Below are positions 9,503-19,695 of a stretch of 64,000 nt of DNA, in pieces. Source of the stretch: Cohnella herbarum (lineage in GTDB: Bacteria > Bacillota > Bacilli > Paenibacillales > Paenibacillaceae); the NCBI RefSeq assembly GCF_012849095.1, contig NZ_CP051680.1, forward strand, positions 6,692,001 to 6,756,000. Direction: 5' to 3'. Made by a program: the position numbers and the translations under genes. Position 1 is the stretch's first letter; each line of letters starts with the position of its first letter. The notes under the pieces were generated by a model. It saw only the letters and a list, made by a program, of their open reading frames with translations, was not told the origin of the DNA and searched no databases.

Positions 9503-10393
9503 ATGTCATCCGGCGTTTCTTCCAAACTAAGAAAGCTCGGAATCACGCTGTCTTTCATAGGGCCGATCTGTATTTTGTACATTTGTTTTTTCGTTGTGCC
9601 TCTCGGCGGTTCTGTGATGTATTCTTTCACCGACTGGGATGGCCTGCAGTCTACGTTTAACTGGGTTGGCTTCCGTAACTACGCGGATATGTTGTTGCAC
9701 AGCGGGGATTTTCGGGATTCATTCCTGTTTACGTTGAAGTTTTCCGTGCTGAATATCGTGCTTGTTAACGTCTTCGGAGTGCTCCTCGCGTTGTTGGTCG
9801 ATTCGAAGCTGAAATCGAAATACGCGCTCCGGGTCATCTTTTTTTCGCCGAACGTCATTTCCTTGATCGTGGTCGGTTTTCTATGGAAATTTTTCTTTTC
9901 CTCCGTGCTCTACGAGATGGGAACGAAGCTGGGGTGGAATTTTCTAACCTATAGCTTTCTAGGCAACCCGGACCGCATTCTGTATCCGATCGCCGGCGTT
10001 TCCTTATGGTCCAGCGTCGGGCTGGCGATGGTTATCTATTTGGCCGGGCTTCAAGGGATTCCGGGCGAATTGAAAGAAGCGATGCACGTGGACGGAGCCG
10101 GGAGTTGGACGCGGTTCTGGAAAATGACGCTTCCGCTGCTCATGCCCGCGATCATCTCCAACGTGTTCCTGACGACGACGAATTCCTTCAAGGTGTTCGA
10201 TTTGATCTTGGCATTGACCGGCGGAGGCCCGGCCAATTCCAGCCAGAGCTTGGCGATCAACATTTATCGCGAGGCGTTCACGGCCAATTCTTACGGCTCG
10301 GGCACGGCCCGTTCGATTGTATTCTGCTTGTTCATCGTTATCGTCATGCTCGTTCAATTCCGCGTTATGCGGAGCAAGGAGGTGAGCGCATGA
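9503..10393 (+). CDS. Sugar ABC transporter permease (MalF/UgpA type)
   Basis: 296 residues, six predicted membrane helices. The cytoplasmic EAA loop reads EAMHVDGAGSWTRFWKMTLPLL, the docking site for the ATPase. Near the end LALTGGGPANSSQSLAINIY is typical of CUT1 permeases. It forms the heterodimeric channel with the next gene, whose ATG overlaps its stop (ATGA). Confidence 0.95.
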   Translation: MSSGVSSKLRKLGITLSFIGPICILYICFFVVPLGGSVMYSFTDWDGLQSTFNWVGFRNYADMLLHSGDFRDSFLFTLKFSVLNIVLVNVFGVLLALLVDSKLKSKYALRVIFFSPNVISLIVVGFLWKFFFSSVLYEMGTKLGWNFLTYSFLGNPDRILYPIAGVSLWSSVGLAMVIYLAGLQGIPGELKEAMHVDGAGSWTRFWKMTLPLLMPAIISNVFLTTTNSFKVFDLILALTGGGPANSSQSLAINIYREAFTANSYGSGTARSIVFCLFIVIVMLVQFRVMRSKEVSA

Positions 10394-11205
10394 TCCGAAG
10401 AAGTATTGGAGAAATCGTGGCGGTGCTTATCGCGCTGCTCTTCCTGCTGCCGATTTTATTCGCGCTGCTGAATTCCTTCAAGACGAACGGGGAAATGCTT
10501 CGCTCGTTCGTATCCTGGCCGGAAACTTGGGAATTCGGTAATTACAAGCAGGTGTGGAAAGACATGCACTATCCCCGCGCTCTATGGAATACCGTGCTCG
10601 TTACGTTGTTCGGAGTAGGATTTACATTATTGTTCAGCGCGATGGCAGCTTATCGGATTTCGCGGATGAAGGGCTCTCGCGGCTTCTGGTTGCTTATGTT
10701 CTTCACGCTGTCGATGATGGTACCGTTCCAGACGATCATGATTCCGCTCGTTAAACTGGCTTCGGAGCTGAATCTAATGAATTCTAGATTCGGGCTAGTG
10801 CTCATGATTGTCGCGTTGTTCTCGCCCTTTACGATTTTCCTTTATCGGGGCTTTATGACCCAACTTCCCGCCGAACTAGAAGAGGCGGCCCGAATCGACG
10901 GAGCGAACGTCTATCAAACGTTCTTCCGAATTATCGTTCCGTTGCTGTTACCCGTAACTGCGACTGCCGCGGTACTAAACGTCCTATGGGTGTGGAATGA
11001 TTTCATTTTGTCCTTCCTTATGTTGCAGCGTGAAAACGTGATGACTCTGCAATTGACCGTGTATCGTTACTTCGGAACGTATAGCCAACAATGGAACCTT
11101 GCGCTCGTATCGCTCATACTTGCCGCGATCCCGGTGCTCATCATCTATCTCATGCTGCAAAAATATATCATCAAAGGCGTCGCGGCGGGCGCCGTGAAAG
11201 GGTGA
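10390..11205 (+). CDS. Sugar ABC transporter permease (MalG/UgpE type)
   Basis: ATG at 10390 overlaps the previous stop and has AAGGAGGTGAG just upstream; the open frame continues further 5' only as a shadow of the previous gene. 271 residues, six helices, EAA loop EAARIDGANVYQTFFRIIVPLL, and a C-terminal YIIKGVAAGAVKG tail typical of MalG-type partners. Confidence 0.95.
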   Translation: MIRRSIGEIVAVLIALLFLLPILFALLNSFKTNGEMLRSFVSWPETWEFGNYKQVWKDMHYPRALWNTVLVTLFGVGFTLLFSAMAAYRISRMKGSRGFWLLMFFTLSMMVPFQTIMIPLVKLASELNLMNSRFGLVLMIVALFSPFTIFLYRGFMTQLPAELEEAARIDGANVYQTFFRIIVPLLLPVTATAAVLNVLWVWNDFILSFLMLQRENVMTLQLTVYRYFGTYSQQWNLALVSLILAAIPVLIIYLMLQKYIIKGVAAGAVKG

Positions 11206-11210
11206 TCGGA

Positions 11211-12242
11211 ATGAAACCAGATCAAGAAGCGTTACTTGCAAAGTGGAGCACGACGAACAAAAAAGAGAAACCGGCTTTGGCCGGGTCGGGGATGAAGGGT
11301 AGCTACGATTCGCAGGGCGTCGACTGTCCGTTCGTCTTCCGGCATAACGACCAATTCTACATGATGCATGTCGGGTTTGACGGCATCGGCTATCAGACGG
11401 CGCTGGCCGTTAGCGACGACCTGTTGGAATGGCGCCACGAAGCCGTTATTCTGCCCCGCCTCGAAGGCTCGGATAGGTGGGACCGGATCGGCGCGGCGGG
11501 TTCGTGGATCTTGCTGGCATCGAACGATATTCGGGAGGTGCCGACGCTTCGCAAGCGGGACGGTCGGTATTGGATGATCTATCACTCTTATCCGGGCGAA
11601 GGTTATGAAGCAGGGGGAGCCGTCATGGGGCTTGCCTGGACGACGGACGAGTCGCTACGGAAGTGGAACCGTCTCGAACAGCCGATTTTCACCTATGAGA
11701 ACGGCGGGGATTGGGAGAAGGAAGGTCTGTATAAGTGCTGCTTGCTGGAGCATGAGGGCAAGTACTGGATGTTCTACAATGCGAAGGGTTCTAACGTATG
11801 GCCATGGAAGGAAGAAACGGGCGTCGCAACTTCGATCGACCTGTTTCAGTGGGAACGTTATGACGGCAATCCGATTATGCCTTTCGAAGAAGGGACGTTC
11901 TATAGTCAATTCTACAGCGATCCTTGCATTCGTTATGATGGAGAGCGCTGGTTAAACTTCGCTTTTGGATTGGATGGAACGCATGCGCAGGGGTTGTTGG
12001 CGGTTTCGGAAGACTTGCTTCATTGGGTAACGCTAGACAAGCCGTTGCTGCCGCATGGCGGAACAGGCGATTTGGACGAAATTCATGCGCACAAATCGTC
12101 GGTCGTGATCTGGAACGGGACGCTCTTTCACTTCTATTGCGCTTGTCGCCCATGGCGGGAAGGCGATTCCACGCAGGTCGAGGTGTTCGAGGGGCAGAAC
12201 GAGTTCAGATGCATCGCGGTGGCGACGAATCGCAGCAAATAA
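11211..12242 (+). CDS. Five-bladed beta-propeller glycosidase (GH43/GH130-like)
   Basis: 343 residues starting at ATG 11211, 5 bp after the permease stop. Successive blades show the pattern of this superfamily: an early CPFVFRHNDQFYMMHVG with the candidate acidic base region, YWMIYHSYPGEG, YWMFYNAKGSN, FYSDPCIRYDGERW, and a closing HFYCACRP. There is no signal peptide, so it acts in the cytoplasm on the oligosaccharide brought in by the ABC transporter. Family assignment between GH43, GH32 and GH130 cannot be settled by eye; substrate unknown. Confidence 0.78.
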   Translation: MKPDQEALLAKWSTTNKKEKPALAGSGMKGSYDSQGVDCPFVFRHNDQFYMMHVGFDGIGYQTALAVSDDLLEWRHEAVILPRLEGSDRWDRIGAAGSWILLASNDIREVPTLRKRDGRYWMIYHSYPGEGYEAGGAVMGLAWTTDESLRKWNRLEQPIFTYENGGDWEKEGLYKCCLLEHEGKYWMFYNAKGSNVWPWKEETGVATSIDLFQWERYDGNPIMPFEEGTFYSQFYSDPCIRYDGERWLNFAFGLDGTHAQGLLAVSEDLLHWVTLDKPLLPHGGTGDLDEIHAHKSSVVIWNGTLFHFYCACRPWREGDSTQVEVFEGQNEFRCIAVATNRSK

Positions 12243-12247
12243 TAAAT

Positions 12248-12265
12248 CGACTCTGCATCGAGTCG
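12248..12265 (+). promoter_or_regulatory. Short intercistronic hairpin
   Basis: CGACTC pairs with GAGTCG around a 6-base loop, directly before the GGAAGGAGA SD of the large secreted enzyme. No T run follows. It may tune expression of the last gene relative to the transporter. Confidence 0.4.
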
Positions 12266-12279
12266 GAAGGAGAATTCCA

Positions 12280-15200
12280 ATGTTAAGAAAATGGACTTCC
12301 ACATTATTGAGCGGCACGTTGCTCTTATCTACCGTAGCGCTCGCCCAGCCTAATCGGGTGAGCGCATCCCCTATAATCGCACCCCCAGCCATTACGCAGG
12401 ACGTTAACAACAAGACGATATCTGTTACGGCGGGCAATTTGAGCGTCAATTTCGATTACGACAATAAGCTTGTCTTATCCTCAATGAAGCTTGGCGGGGA
12501 CGTTGAGGTACTTGAACCCGGAGAGACTTCGGGTTCGGAGGTGCTAACGGATGCTAATCCGGTAGCCGTAAGCGCGTCGTATACGAATTCCGGCGATAAT
12601 ATTAACCATTTGAAAGACGGAATTATTTCTTATACCGAAAATCCGCGGAACCGCTGGACCGCTTACCGTAGCAACAAACTACCGGTGACCTCGGATTGGA
12701 TTGAGTACGACTTTGGGAAGAACGTGGACGTAGACAAACTCAAGATATATTATTTCGAGGATTCGGGCTATACGGCCGCTCCGCAAAGTCATTCCGTCCA
12801 ATATTGGAACGGGTCCATTTTTGTAAACGTTACCAATTCAACGCATAGCCCGTCGGCTCCTCTTGGCAACGCTGCGAACACCGTTGCATTCGATAAGATC
12901 AATACGTCGAAACTCCGTCTGAACATGGTCAATAAAAGCCCCGGCGGAGGCAAATCTGCTTATTATGCCGCTATTACGGAGCTCGAAGCCTATGACGGGA
13001 CAACCAATCTGACGCAATCGCAATGGATAGGCACTCACCGGTTGGCTTCTTCCCCGCAGGCTACGGTTGACGGCCGGAAGGTCACGTTCAACGATATTCA
13101 TTACGAGAGCGGCGGTATCCCGATTAACGAGACATGGATCGTAGAAGCGAGAACATCGGACATTTTATTGAATGTTGCAAGAACCTACGGAGGAGCGCTT
13201 CAGCTTAAAGATCAGCGGACGCTGTCATTCGCTTTCCAAAGCAAGGCATTCGACGTCGTACAGAGGACGGAAGACGGAGGTAGCATGATCCTTCTGGATC
13301 CCGGCGTAAACGCAGCGGGGGAGCGGCGAACGCTGAACAGATTTTTGTCCCGCACCCCCTATACAACGTCCCTTAGCGCCAACCCGGAAAAATCCAATGT
13401 CATTCGCACCGGCAGTTGGTACGACAATGATCGGTACAGCTTTTATACGGCGAATATGGACTTGATCGATAAGCTTAATCATCGGGTTCTGAGTATCGAG
13501 TTGGCTTCCGACCGCAACCGCGCGACCAAGATTTGGCGCAAACCTCTGAACGAGACTGGTGCTCTTGTCGTGGAGCACAAACTAAGCGATCAAGCATTCT
13601 CTCTCGGCGGCACTTCGAATGCCCAAACCGGGTACACCGATAAGTACTTGCCGCTCGGCATTTTTCAGAAAAACGATTTCAAGCCCGTGCAGGTGAAGGC
13701 CGGCCAGACGGACGCGTTCACGTATACGTTCAGCAGCGACGACAACCTGGATGCGTATTACGATATCGGAGAAATTCCCGCAAGTTCGGGCATCGATGAA
13801 TTCACGTTGGCGGAAGCCATTCAGGATTACGCGAGATCGTCCGTCATCGATCTGAACGTGGGCATGGGAGACACGGATGTCAGCGGCATGGGGCCTTACG
13901 AGACTTGGTGGTATTCCCGAAATGCGCTGGCTTTGCAAGGCGCCGGCAACGGAGCATATTTGGATACTCTGAAAAATTTCGTTCGGTTCATTAAAAATTA
14001 CAATTATCCGATCCACGGCACGGGACAACTGTGGGCCGTCTCCGCGAGGGAGAACGTCTGGTACAAGGATTATTTTTTCGACACGTACGGGCAGTTTATC
14101 GCCGGAATCGCGGCGATCTACGACTTGTCGGGGGATGACGTCTGGTTGTCTGAAGTGAAAGACATGTCTAGGAAGGTATTGGATTGGGCGGCTTTTACCA
14201 GAGATACGAATAACGACGGCTTAATGGATTCTTTGGCCTATCAGGTTTCCCAGTGGGACGACCAGAGCAAGATCGGCCAGAACAGCGCCTACGCGAACGC
14301 CTTTCTCTATAAAGCGCTACTGGACTGGGCAGCATTGGAGGAGGACGTGTTCGGCGATCAGCAACGGGCGAACAAATACAAAGCCAAAGCGGAGCAACTT
14401 AAGACGACGTATAACAAAGACAAGTCGCAAGGAGGCTTCTGGTCGGAGACCACGAAATCTTTCGTCCACTCACGCGGCTTGAACGGGGAAATCTACGGAG
14501 ACGTCGGTCACACGTTTGAAAACGCGTACGCCATTATGTTCGGCTTGGTCGATGAGGAGCGCGCACGAGTGATCCTGGAGCAATATTCGGATTTTCGGAA
14601 CGGGAATAATCTGATGAACCGTCCGCTCACCTTGTTCCCGGCGCAAAGATCGGCTTATTCGAGTTCGGAGAATAACAATCCGTTTCCAACCTATTTGCAT
14701 GGGAACAGCTTCCCGCAGTTGAGCTACGATATGATGGCGGCTTACGCCGCAATCGGCAACAATGAGGTGCCTGCGGAACTTCTCCGTACGATTGTCGAGC
14801 AGTATAGCAAAGACGGTTTGATCTGGAACACGTATACGTGGGACCTTCGGCCGGACACCTTACGTGAACCTTGGATGAGCGCGAACGCGCGTCCGATCGC
14901 CGGATTTTACGACATTATCATGGGGATCAAACCCAAGTACGATCGGTTGGTCATCGATCCGTCATTGGACGCTTCGCTGTTCGGCGCGAGCGTCAAATAC
15001 GAGCTTAGAAAACATTCTTTTACTATCCGGCATATCGATGACAAAAACCGTATCGTTGACACGGACGGAGCCATTCCGGTCGAATCGACATGGAGAAATC
15101 TGGATAACGGCAAATCCTATCTCGTTAAGGACGAAAATCTAACGGACGGTACAGTTGCATCGGTCTTGCTATTGCCGAAGAACGGGCAGGCGGCCTATAC

Positions 15201-17910
15201 GTTTGCTGCACAGGGTAAGCATAGATTGACGATAAAGGAAATACATGCGGCAGTTTCTTTCGAGGACATCCGCGGCGTTAATGCGTCCGAGGACCGGATC
15301 GAAGCGGATCTCGTTCTTCCTGCGGTCGGCCGAAACGGGGAAACGATAACGTGGCAGTCGGACAAGCCGGAAGTGATTACTAACTCAGGTATCGTGACGA
15401 GACCGTCCTTCGCGGAGGGAGATCTTCCGGTCAAGTTGATCGCGACTATTCAAGGAGGCGCGGAAGTTTATCAACTGACTTTCTCGTTAACGGTCGTTCG
15501 AGAACGAAACTCGGAGGCGAGTATCCTGTCCGATGCATACGCGATCGACGAGACGATGCGGACGATCACGAACGTGCCTTGGGGAACCGACGCGCAAAGC
15601 TTCTTCAATGGGTTAACTTGCGCAGTTAACGCGACATGCATGTTATATCTTAGCGATGGCACGACACCGGTTGCGGATCAAATGCTAATTGCTTCGGGCA
15701 TGAAGCTTAGGGTCACTTCACAGGACGGGCAGAATTCCAAGCGGTACACGCTAATGGCCGGAAGGAAAAACATAGCGTTGAATCCCTCGAAGCTGGGGTT
15801 TCCTGCTGCGACCGAGTCTTACGCCTATACGACTTACGATCCCAACGCTTGGAAGACGGTGGACGGCATTATCTCGTATACGGACAGTCCCCACAGCCGA
15901 TGGCATAATTATAAGACGACTAATACGGCCGCGGGCGTTGAGTGGTTGAAATACGACTTCGGGACGAACAGGGTTATTAACCGCATAGACCTTTACGTAG
16001 TCGCGGGAGGGGGAAACGAGACTCCTCCCACTTCCATCCGAATTGAATACTGGGATGGAACGGGATGGGTAAGCGCGTCTACTCAAACGAGCGTGCCGAA
16101 AACTCCCGATGTCGCGTTGAATCGAATTATGTTCGATCCCGTGCAAACCTCTCAAATTCGCGTTGTAATGGGCTTTCTCCCGGGCAAAATCATTGCCGTG
16201 ACGGAAGCGGAAATCTACGGTCCGAATTCCGATACGACGCTAGCTTCCGGAATTTATGAAGTCGACAGCGGAGCGGGATCCGTAAGCAAGGTCGTATACG
16301 GTACCGAGGTGGAACAATTTGTAAGCCGGGTATGTGCTGCCGAGGGAGCGGTAATTGGGGTTTATGAGGCCGACGGAACGACGCCGGTCACGCAGGGGAA
16401 AGTTCTACCGGGGATGATCGTCGTGGTAACGGCGGAAAGCGGGACATCGCAAACGTATTCGATTGACGTTCAAGCTCAACCTGCATGGGTGAACGGATCA
16501 CTCGCAACCGATCGCGTAACTTCCGGTTCCGTGCAGCTTCGATGGTCGGGAGCAAGCGATTCCGAAGGGATTATGCAATATAAGATCTACCGGAACGGAG
16601 CGGAGCACGCGTCCGTGACTGGTTCGGTTTACTCGTATGAAGCTACAGGATTAAGCCCGGCGACTACGTATGCGTTCAAAGTGGAAGCGGGTAATCCCTT
16701 CGATGTCTGGAGCACGGACGGACCTTCGGTCACAGTTACGACGCTTGCTGAGGATAACGGCAATAACGGCAGTAACACCACCAGTAACGGCAATGGTGGA
16801 AATCGAACCGTCATCGATGAGAAGCCGAAGGTCACTGTGCGCGATGGAGTTGCGGTTGTCCAAATTGCGGAGGGTCAAAACTCTGCTGAAATCTCTTACA
16901 GTCAGATAGGGGAACTTCCGCTAAGAGTTGAATTCGGCAAAGCGAACGTAAACGTAGATCGCACTACATTGGATGCTTTGGCATCGGGTTTGGCCGAAGG
17001 TAGCCATGCATTGCTGCAGGTAATCTTCAGCCCAGTTAGCGACGTCGAGCTCGGGAAGGTACCTGTAGTCGGAGGAGGAACCGCTAACGTTCGGTTGGTC
17101 GATAGCATCTATGACGTTCGAATGTCATTGAAGAGCGGCGATCGGTCAGTAGAGTGGCGAGGACCTGAAGGCATGCAAATTGTCCTTCCGTATCCGGCAG
17201 CATCCGTCGATGCTGATTTACTGGGCGTCTACTATTTCAATGAATCTTCGGGGAAATGGGAATATGTCGGAGGAACGGTGAATCGTAACTCTAACATCGT
17301 TCAGGTCGATGCGACAAAGCCCGGCAAATACGCCGTTCTGGAGTTTGACAGAACCTTCGCCGATATCCCTGCGAATCATTGGGCTGCGCGAGCATTGAAG
17401 GTGCTGGCAGCTAAAGGCATCGTTACCGGCATTAGCGAAACGGAGTTTAAGCCGGACAAGCCGATCACGAGAGCGGAGTTTACGGCTCTATTGGCTAGAG
17501 CCCTTAGACTGCAAGGTCAAGTCGCAACGAAGTTCCGCGACGTTCCCGATAATGCCTGGTATGCGGCCGATATTGCGGCGGCTTACAAGGCGGGATTGGT
17601 TAAAGGGATATCGGATGCTGAATTCGATCCAAGCGCGATCATTACCCGAGAGCAAATGTCCGTATTGTTGACGAGGGCATACGAGTACGCGGCCCATAAT
17701 CGAGAAGGATGGAACGGCTCGGCGCTTAAATATAAGGATGCCGACCAAATCGCCGCTTGGGCGAATGCCGCGATCGGGAAAGCAACAGAGATAGGGTTGG
17801 TTCAAGGCCAATCGAACGGTAAATTTTCGGCTAAATCGAAGGCAAGTAGAGCCGAAACCGCTCAAGCGATTATGAATTTGCTAGAACTTCTGAAATCGAA
17901 AGCAGAATAA
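12280..17910 (+). CDS. Secreted multidomain carbohydrate-active enzyme with SLH anchor
   Basis: 1876 residues. Signal peptide to about residue 28 (ending LAQPNRVSA). Domains in order: F5/8 type C-like carbohydrate-binding region (about 90-245); an (alpha/alpha)6-barrel resembling glycosidase families such as GH78 (about 500-890, with GPYETWWYSRN, a long DTNNDGLMDS segment and a conserved DVGHTFENAYA); an atrophied bacterial Ig-like domain (about 985-1067); a second F5/8 type C-like region (about 1163-1314) similar to the first; fibronectin type III (about 1400-1490); an Asn/Gly-rich linker; and three SLH domains (about 1693-1745, 1752-1805, 1817-1870). It is probably held on the cell wall and cuts a polysaccharide that the upstream transporter imports. 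Catalytic residues were not assigned. Confidence 0.88.
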   Translation: MLRKWTSTLLSGTLLLSTVALAQPNRVSASPIIAPPAITQDVNNKTISVTAGNLSVNFDYDNKLVLSSMKLGGDVEVLEPGETSGSEVLTDANPVAVSASYTNSGDNINHLKDGIISYTENPRNRWTAYRSNKLPVTSDWIEYDFGKNVDVDKLKIYYFEDSGYTAAPQSHSVQYWNGSIFVNVTNSTHSPSAPLGNAANTVAFDKINTSKLRLNMVNKSPGGGKSAYYAAITELEAYDGTTNLTQSQWIGTHRLASSPQATVDGRKVTFNDIHYESGGIPINETWIVEARTSDILLNVARTYGGALQLKDQRTLSFAFQSKAFDVVQRTEDGGSMILLDPGVNAAGERRTLNRFLSRTPYTTSLSANPEKSNVIRTGSWYDNDRYSFYTANMDLIDKLNHRVLSIELASDRNRATKIWRKPLNETGALVVEHKLSDQAFSLGGTSNAQTGYTDKYLPLGIFQKNDFKPVQVKAGQTDAFTYTFSSDDNLDAYYDIGEIPASSGIDEFTLAEAIQDYARSSVIDLNVGMGDTDVSGMGPYETWWYSRNALALQGAGNGAYLDTLKNFVRFIKNYNYPIHGTGQLWAVSARENVWYKDYFFDTYGQFIAGIAAIYDLSGDDVWLSEVKDMSRKVLDWAAFTRDTNNDGLMDSLAYQVSQWDDQSKIGQNSAYANAFLYKALLDWAALEEDVFGDQQRANKYKAKAEQLKTTYNKDKSQGGFWSETTKSFVHSRGLNGEIYGDVGHTFENAYAIMFGLVDEERARVILEQYSDFRNGNNLMNRPLTLFPAQRSAYSSSENNNPFPTYLHGNSFPQLSYDMMAAYAAIGNNEVPAELLRTIVEQYSKDGLIWNTYTWDLRPDTLREPWMSANARPIAGFYDIIMGIKPKYDRLVIDPSLDASLFGASVKYELRKHSFTIRHIDDKNRIVDTDGAIPVESTWRNLDNGKSYLVKDENLTDGTVASVLLLPKNGQAAYTFAAQGKHRLTIKEIHAAVSFEDIRGVNASEDRIEADLVLPAVGRNGETITWQSDKPEVITNSGIVTRPSFAEGDLPVKLIATIQGGAEVYQLTFSLTVVRERNSEASILSDAYAIDETMRTITNVPWGTDAQSFFNGLTCAVNATCMLYLSDGTTPVADQMLIASGMKLRVTSQDGQNSKRYTLMAGRKNIALNPSKLGFPAATESYAYTTYDPNAWKTVDGIISYTDSPHSRWHNYKTTNTAAGVEWLKYDFGTNRVINRIDLYVVAGGGNETPPTSIRIEYWDGTGWVSASTQTSVPKTPDVALNRIMFDPVQTSQIRVVMGFLPGKIIAVTEAEIYGPNSDTTLASGIYEVDSGAGSVSKVVYGTEVEQFVSRVCAAEGAVIGVYEADGTTPVTQGKVLPGMIVVVTAESGTSQTYSIDVQAQPAWVNGSLATDRVTSGSVQLRWSGASDSEGIMQYKIYRNGAEHASVTGSVYSYEATGLSPATTYAFKVEAGNPFDVWSTDGPSVTVTTLAEDNGNNGSNTTSNGNGGNRTVIDEKPKVTVRDGVAVVQIAEGQNSAEISYSQIGELPLRVEFGKANVNVDRTTLDALASGLAEGSHALLQVIFSPVSDVELGKVPVVGGGTANVRLVDSIYDVRMSLKSGDRSVEWRGPEGMQIVLPYPAASVDADLLGVYYFNESSGKWEYVGGTVNRNSNIVQVDATKPGKYAVLEFDRTFADIPANHWAARALKVLAAKGIVTGISETEFKPDKPITRAEFTALLARALRLQGQVATKFRDVPDNAWYAADIAAAYKAGLVKGISDAEFDPSAIITREQMSVLLTRAYEYAAHNREGWNGSALKYKDADQIAAWANAAIGKATEIGLVQGQSNGKFSAKSKASRAETAQAIMNLLELLKSKAE

Positions 17911-17947
17911 GCCTTTCGGCAATTTTGCGAGATAGCCGATCAACGCA

Positions 17948-17990
17948 AGAAGACCGTTAGGAAGCAGTCGAGCTTCCTTGACGGTCTTCT
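17948..17990 (+). terminator. Strong hairpin after the SLH enzyme gene (probable terminator)
   Basis: AGAAGACCGT pairs with ACGGTCTTCT and the inner GGAAGC with GCTTCC, giving a long two-part stem with an AGTCGA loop. No uninterrupted T run follows, so termination by this element is probable rather than certain. Confidence 0.6.
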
Positions 17991-18106
17991 CGCCGTTGTC
18001 GTTCCTAGGCGGTATAACTGACTTCCTTCAAGTGACGCAACAACATTAGCGCTTATCTCGTATATAGGAGGTGCGAGATTAACAATTACGAAGGAGCGTG
18101 GATGCC

Positions 18107-19258
18107 TTGGCACCTTTGCCACCTAGATCAACTAAAACGGCGTCAGCTTCGATTGGGGGAGTCGCGCGGCGAGACAAGAAAGCTCCGCGGCGGAAGCGGT
18201 CTTTGCTATGGCGGCTTTATAAGATTATGTTCGTATCGGGGTTTACGATCGCGGTATTGTTCTCGGGATGGTTCTTCTTAACGCCTTCCGGAAACGAGTA
18301 CCGTTACATGTTAGCCGATTCGTTAATTACGACCCAGCACCGGGAATGGGCGAAATACATTATCGGAGAGAAAGCGTTGCGGGAACGCGTCGCCCATTAT
18401 GTGAATCAGTTCGAACAGATGGGCGAAGAGCGCGATACGCACACGATTCCGACGGATTCCGAGCAAGGTGGAACGGTGGATTCGGAACCGGATAAGCTTA
18501 CGACCATCGAGGAAGTGGATGGCGAAGGGTACCATGGGTTCCTGCTGACCGTGCGGGATCCGAAGAAGGTGAGGCTTGTCGTTCCGAACAAGAGGGGGCG
18601 CGGGGAGAAGGTTTCCAGCATGGTGAAGCGCACGGGAGCGATCGCGGGCGTGAATGCGGGAGGATTCTCGGATCCGAATTGGAGAGGGAATGGATTTAAG
18701 CCTATCGGTTTGGTTATTAGCAACGGGAAAATTCTATATAACGGACTGGGAAGCAAGAAAAGCGTTCAAATCGTCGGTATCGACAAACAGGGCAAAATGC
18801 TAGCAGGCAAGTATTCCGTTGACGAGCTTATGGCGATGGGGATTGCCGAAGCGGTCAGTTTCTCGCCGAGAATTATCGTGAACGGCAAAGGTTTGATTCC
18901 GAACCGCTCGCAAGGCTGGGGAATCGCGCCTCGCACGGTGATGGGGCAACGCGAAGACGGGGCCATCCTATTCTTAATGATCGACGGTCGCCAGCCGGGA
19001 TACAGCATCGGCGCTACGCTATACGATGCTCAGGAAATTCTGCTCGAGCATGGAGCCGTTATCGCGGCTAACTTGGATGGAGGCTCTTCCACCGTACTGG
19101 TTGACGAAAACGGAGATATCGTAAACAAGCCTTCATCCTCTTCCGGTGAAAGATACTTGCCGACCGGCTTCCTCGTATTCGAAGATCCGGATGCGATCGA
19201 GGTGCCGAATATTTGGGAAGGGCTGAAGCCGTCGGAGATCGATGCGGGTAAATGGTAG
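18107..19258 (+). CDS. Membrane-anchored phosphodiester glycosidase (NAGPA/DUF2233 type)
   Basis: TTG at 18107 sits 10 bases after AAGGAG; a GTG at 18098 is in frame but too close to that SD. 383 residues. A basic N-terminus is followed by a membrane helix near residues 45-65 (IMFVSGFTIAVLFSGWFF). The outside C-terminal part is the NAGPA/phosphodiester glycosidase domain: AGVNAGGFSDP, APRTVMGQREDG, FLMIDGRQPGYSIG and AANLDGGSSTVLV. Proteins of this family remove sugar-phosphate linkages or act on cell-wall polymers such as phosphorylated exopolysaccharide or teichoic acid. Confidence 0.9.
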   Translation: MAPLPPRSTKTASASIGGVARRDKKAPRRKRSLLWRLYKIMFVSGFTIAVLFSGWFFLTPSGNEYRYMLADSLITTQHREWAKYIIGEKALRERVAHYVNQFEQMGEERDTHTIPTDSEQGGTVDSEPDKLTTIEEVDGEGYHGFLLTVRDPKKVRLVVPNKRGRGEKVSSMVKRTGAIAGVNAGGFSDPNWRGNGFKPIGLVISNGKILYNGLGSKKSVQIVGIDKQGKMLAGKYSVDELMAMGIAEAVSFSPRIIVNGKGLIPNRSQGWGIAPRTVMGQREDGAILFLMIDGRQPGYSIGATLYDAQEILLEHGAVIAANLDGGSSTVLVDENGDIVNKPSSSSGERYLPTGFLVFEDPDAIEVPNIWEGLKPSEIDAGKW

Positions 19259-19334
19259 TTGTTGACTCCGTGATTTCGATCGTTTACGATAGGCTGTGAA
19301 CACGTGTTTACGGAAAGAAGCTGAACACTTGATA

Positions 19335-19669
19335 AAGACAGAAATGAATGCCATGGAGATCGTCAGGCTGGCCGGAGTATCGCGAAGCACGGTCAGCCTG
19401 ACGAACATGCTGATCGCGAGTGTTATTGAGAACGCTTACTTTCACACATATTACGTCTTAAGCGATTCGAGTTTTGGGCGAGTACGGCGTTCGGGTGCCG
19501 GATGACATTTCGATCATCGGGTTTGACGACGCTTAGGATCGATTTCGGAGCGATGCTAGAGAAGGTGACCGCTTCCTTGATCGAGCATATCGAGCAACGA
19601 ACGACCGAGTATACCTCGTTCGTGGTTGACATGAAGTTGGTTAAGCGTGATTCATGCAAGCAAGTCTAA
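19335..19669 (+). pseudogene. Decayed LacI-family regulator
   Basis: Three LacI-like fragments lie in three different frames over 335 bp. First, an N-terminal helix-turn-helix (EIVRLAGVSRSTVSL). Then RVPDDISIIGFDDA, the hallmark hinge before the C-terminal strand, ended by TAG. Last, a C-terminal piece (LIEHIEQRTTEYTSFVVDMKL... ending at TAA 19667). Most of the effector domain is missing between them. It is a deletion- and frameshift-ridden remnant, perhaps of a regulator that once controlled neighbouring sugar genes. Confidence 0.8.
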
Positions 19670-19695
19670 CCTAACTTAAGAGGAGACGGTCTAGG

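Noticed and set aside
10006..10389. Upstream extension of the second permease frame
   Set aside because: The extra residues are Arg-rich and come from the other frame of the first permease; the ATG at 10390 has a strong SD and the ATGA overlap.
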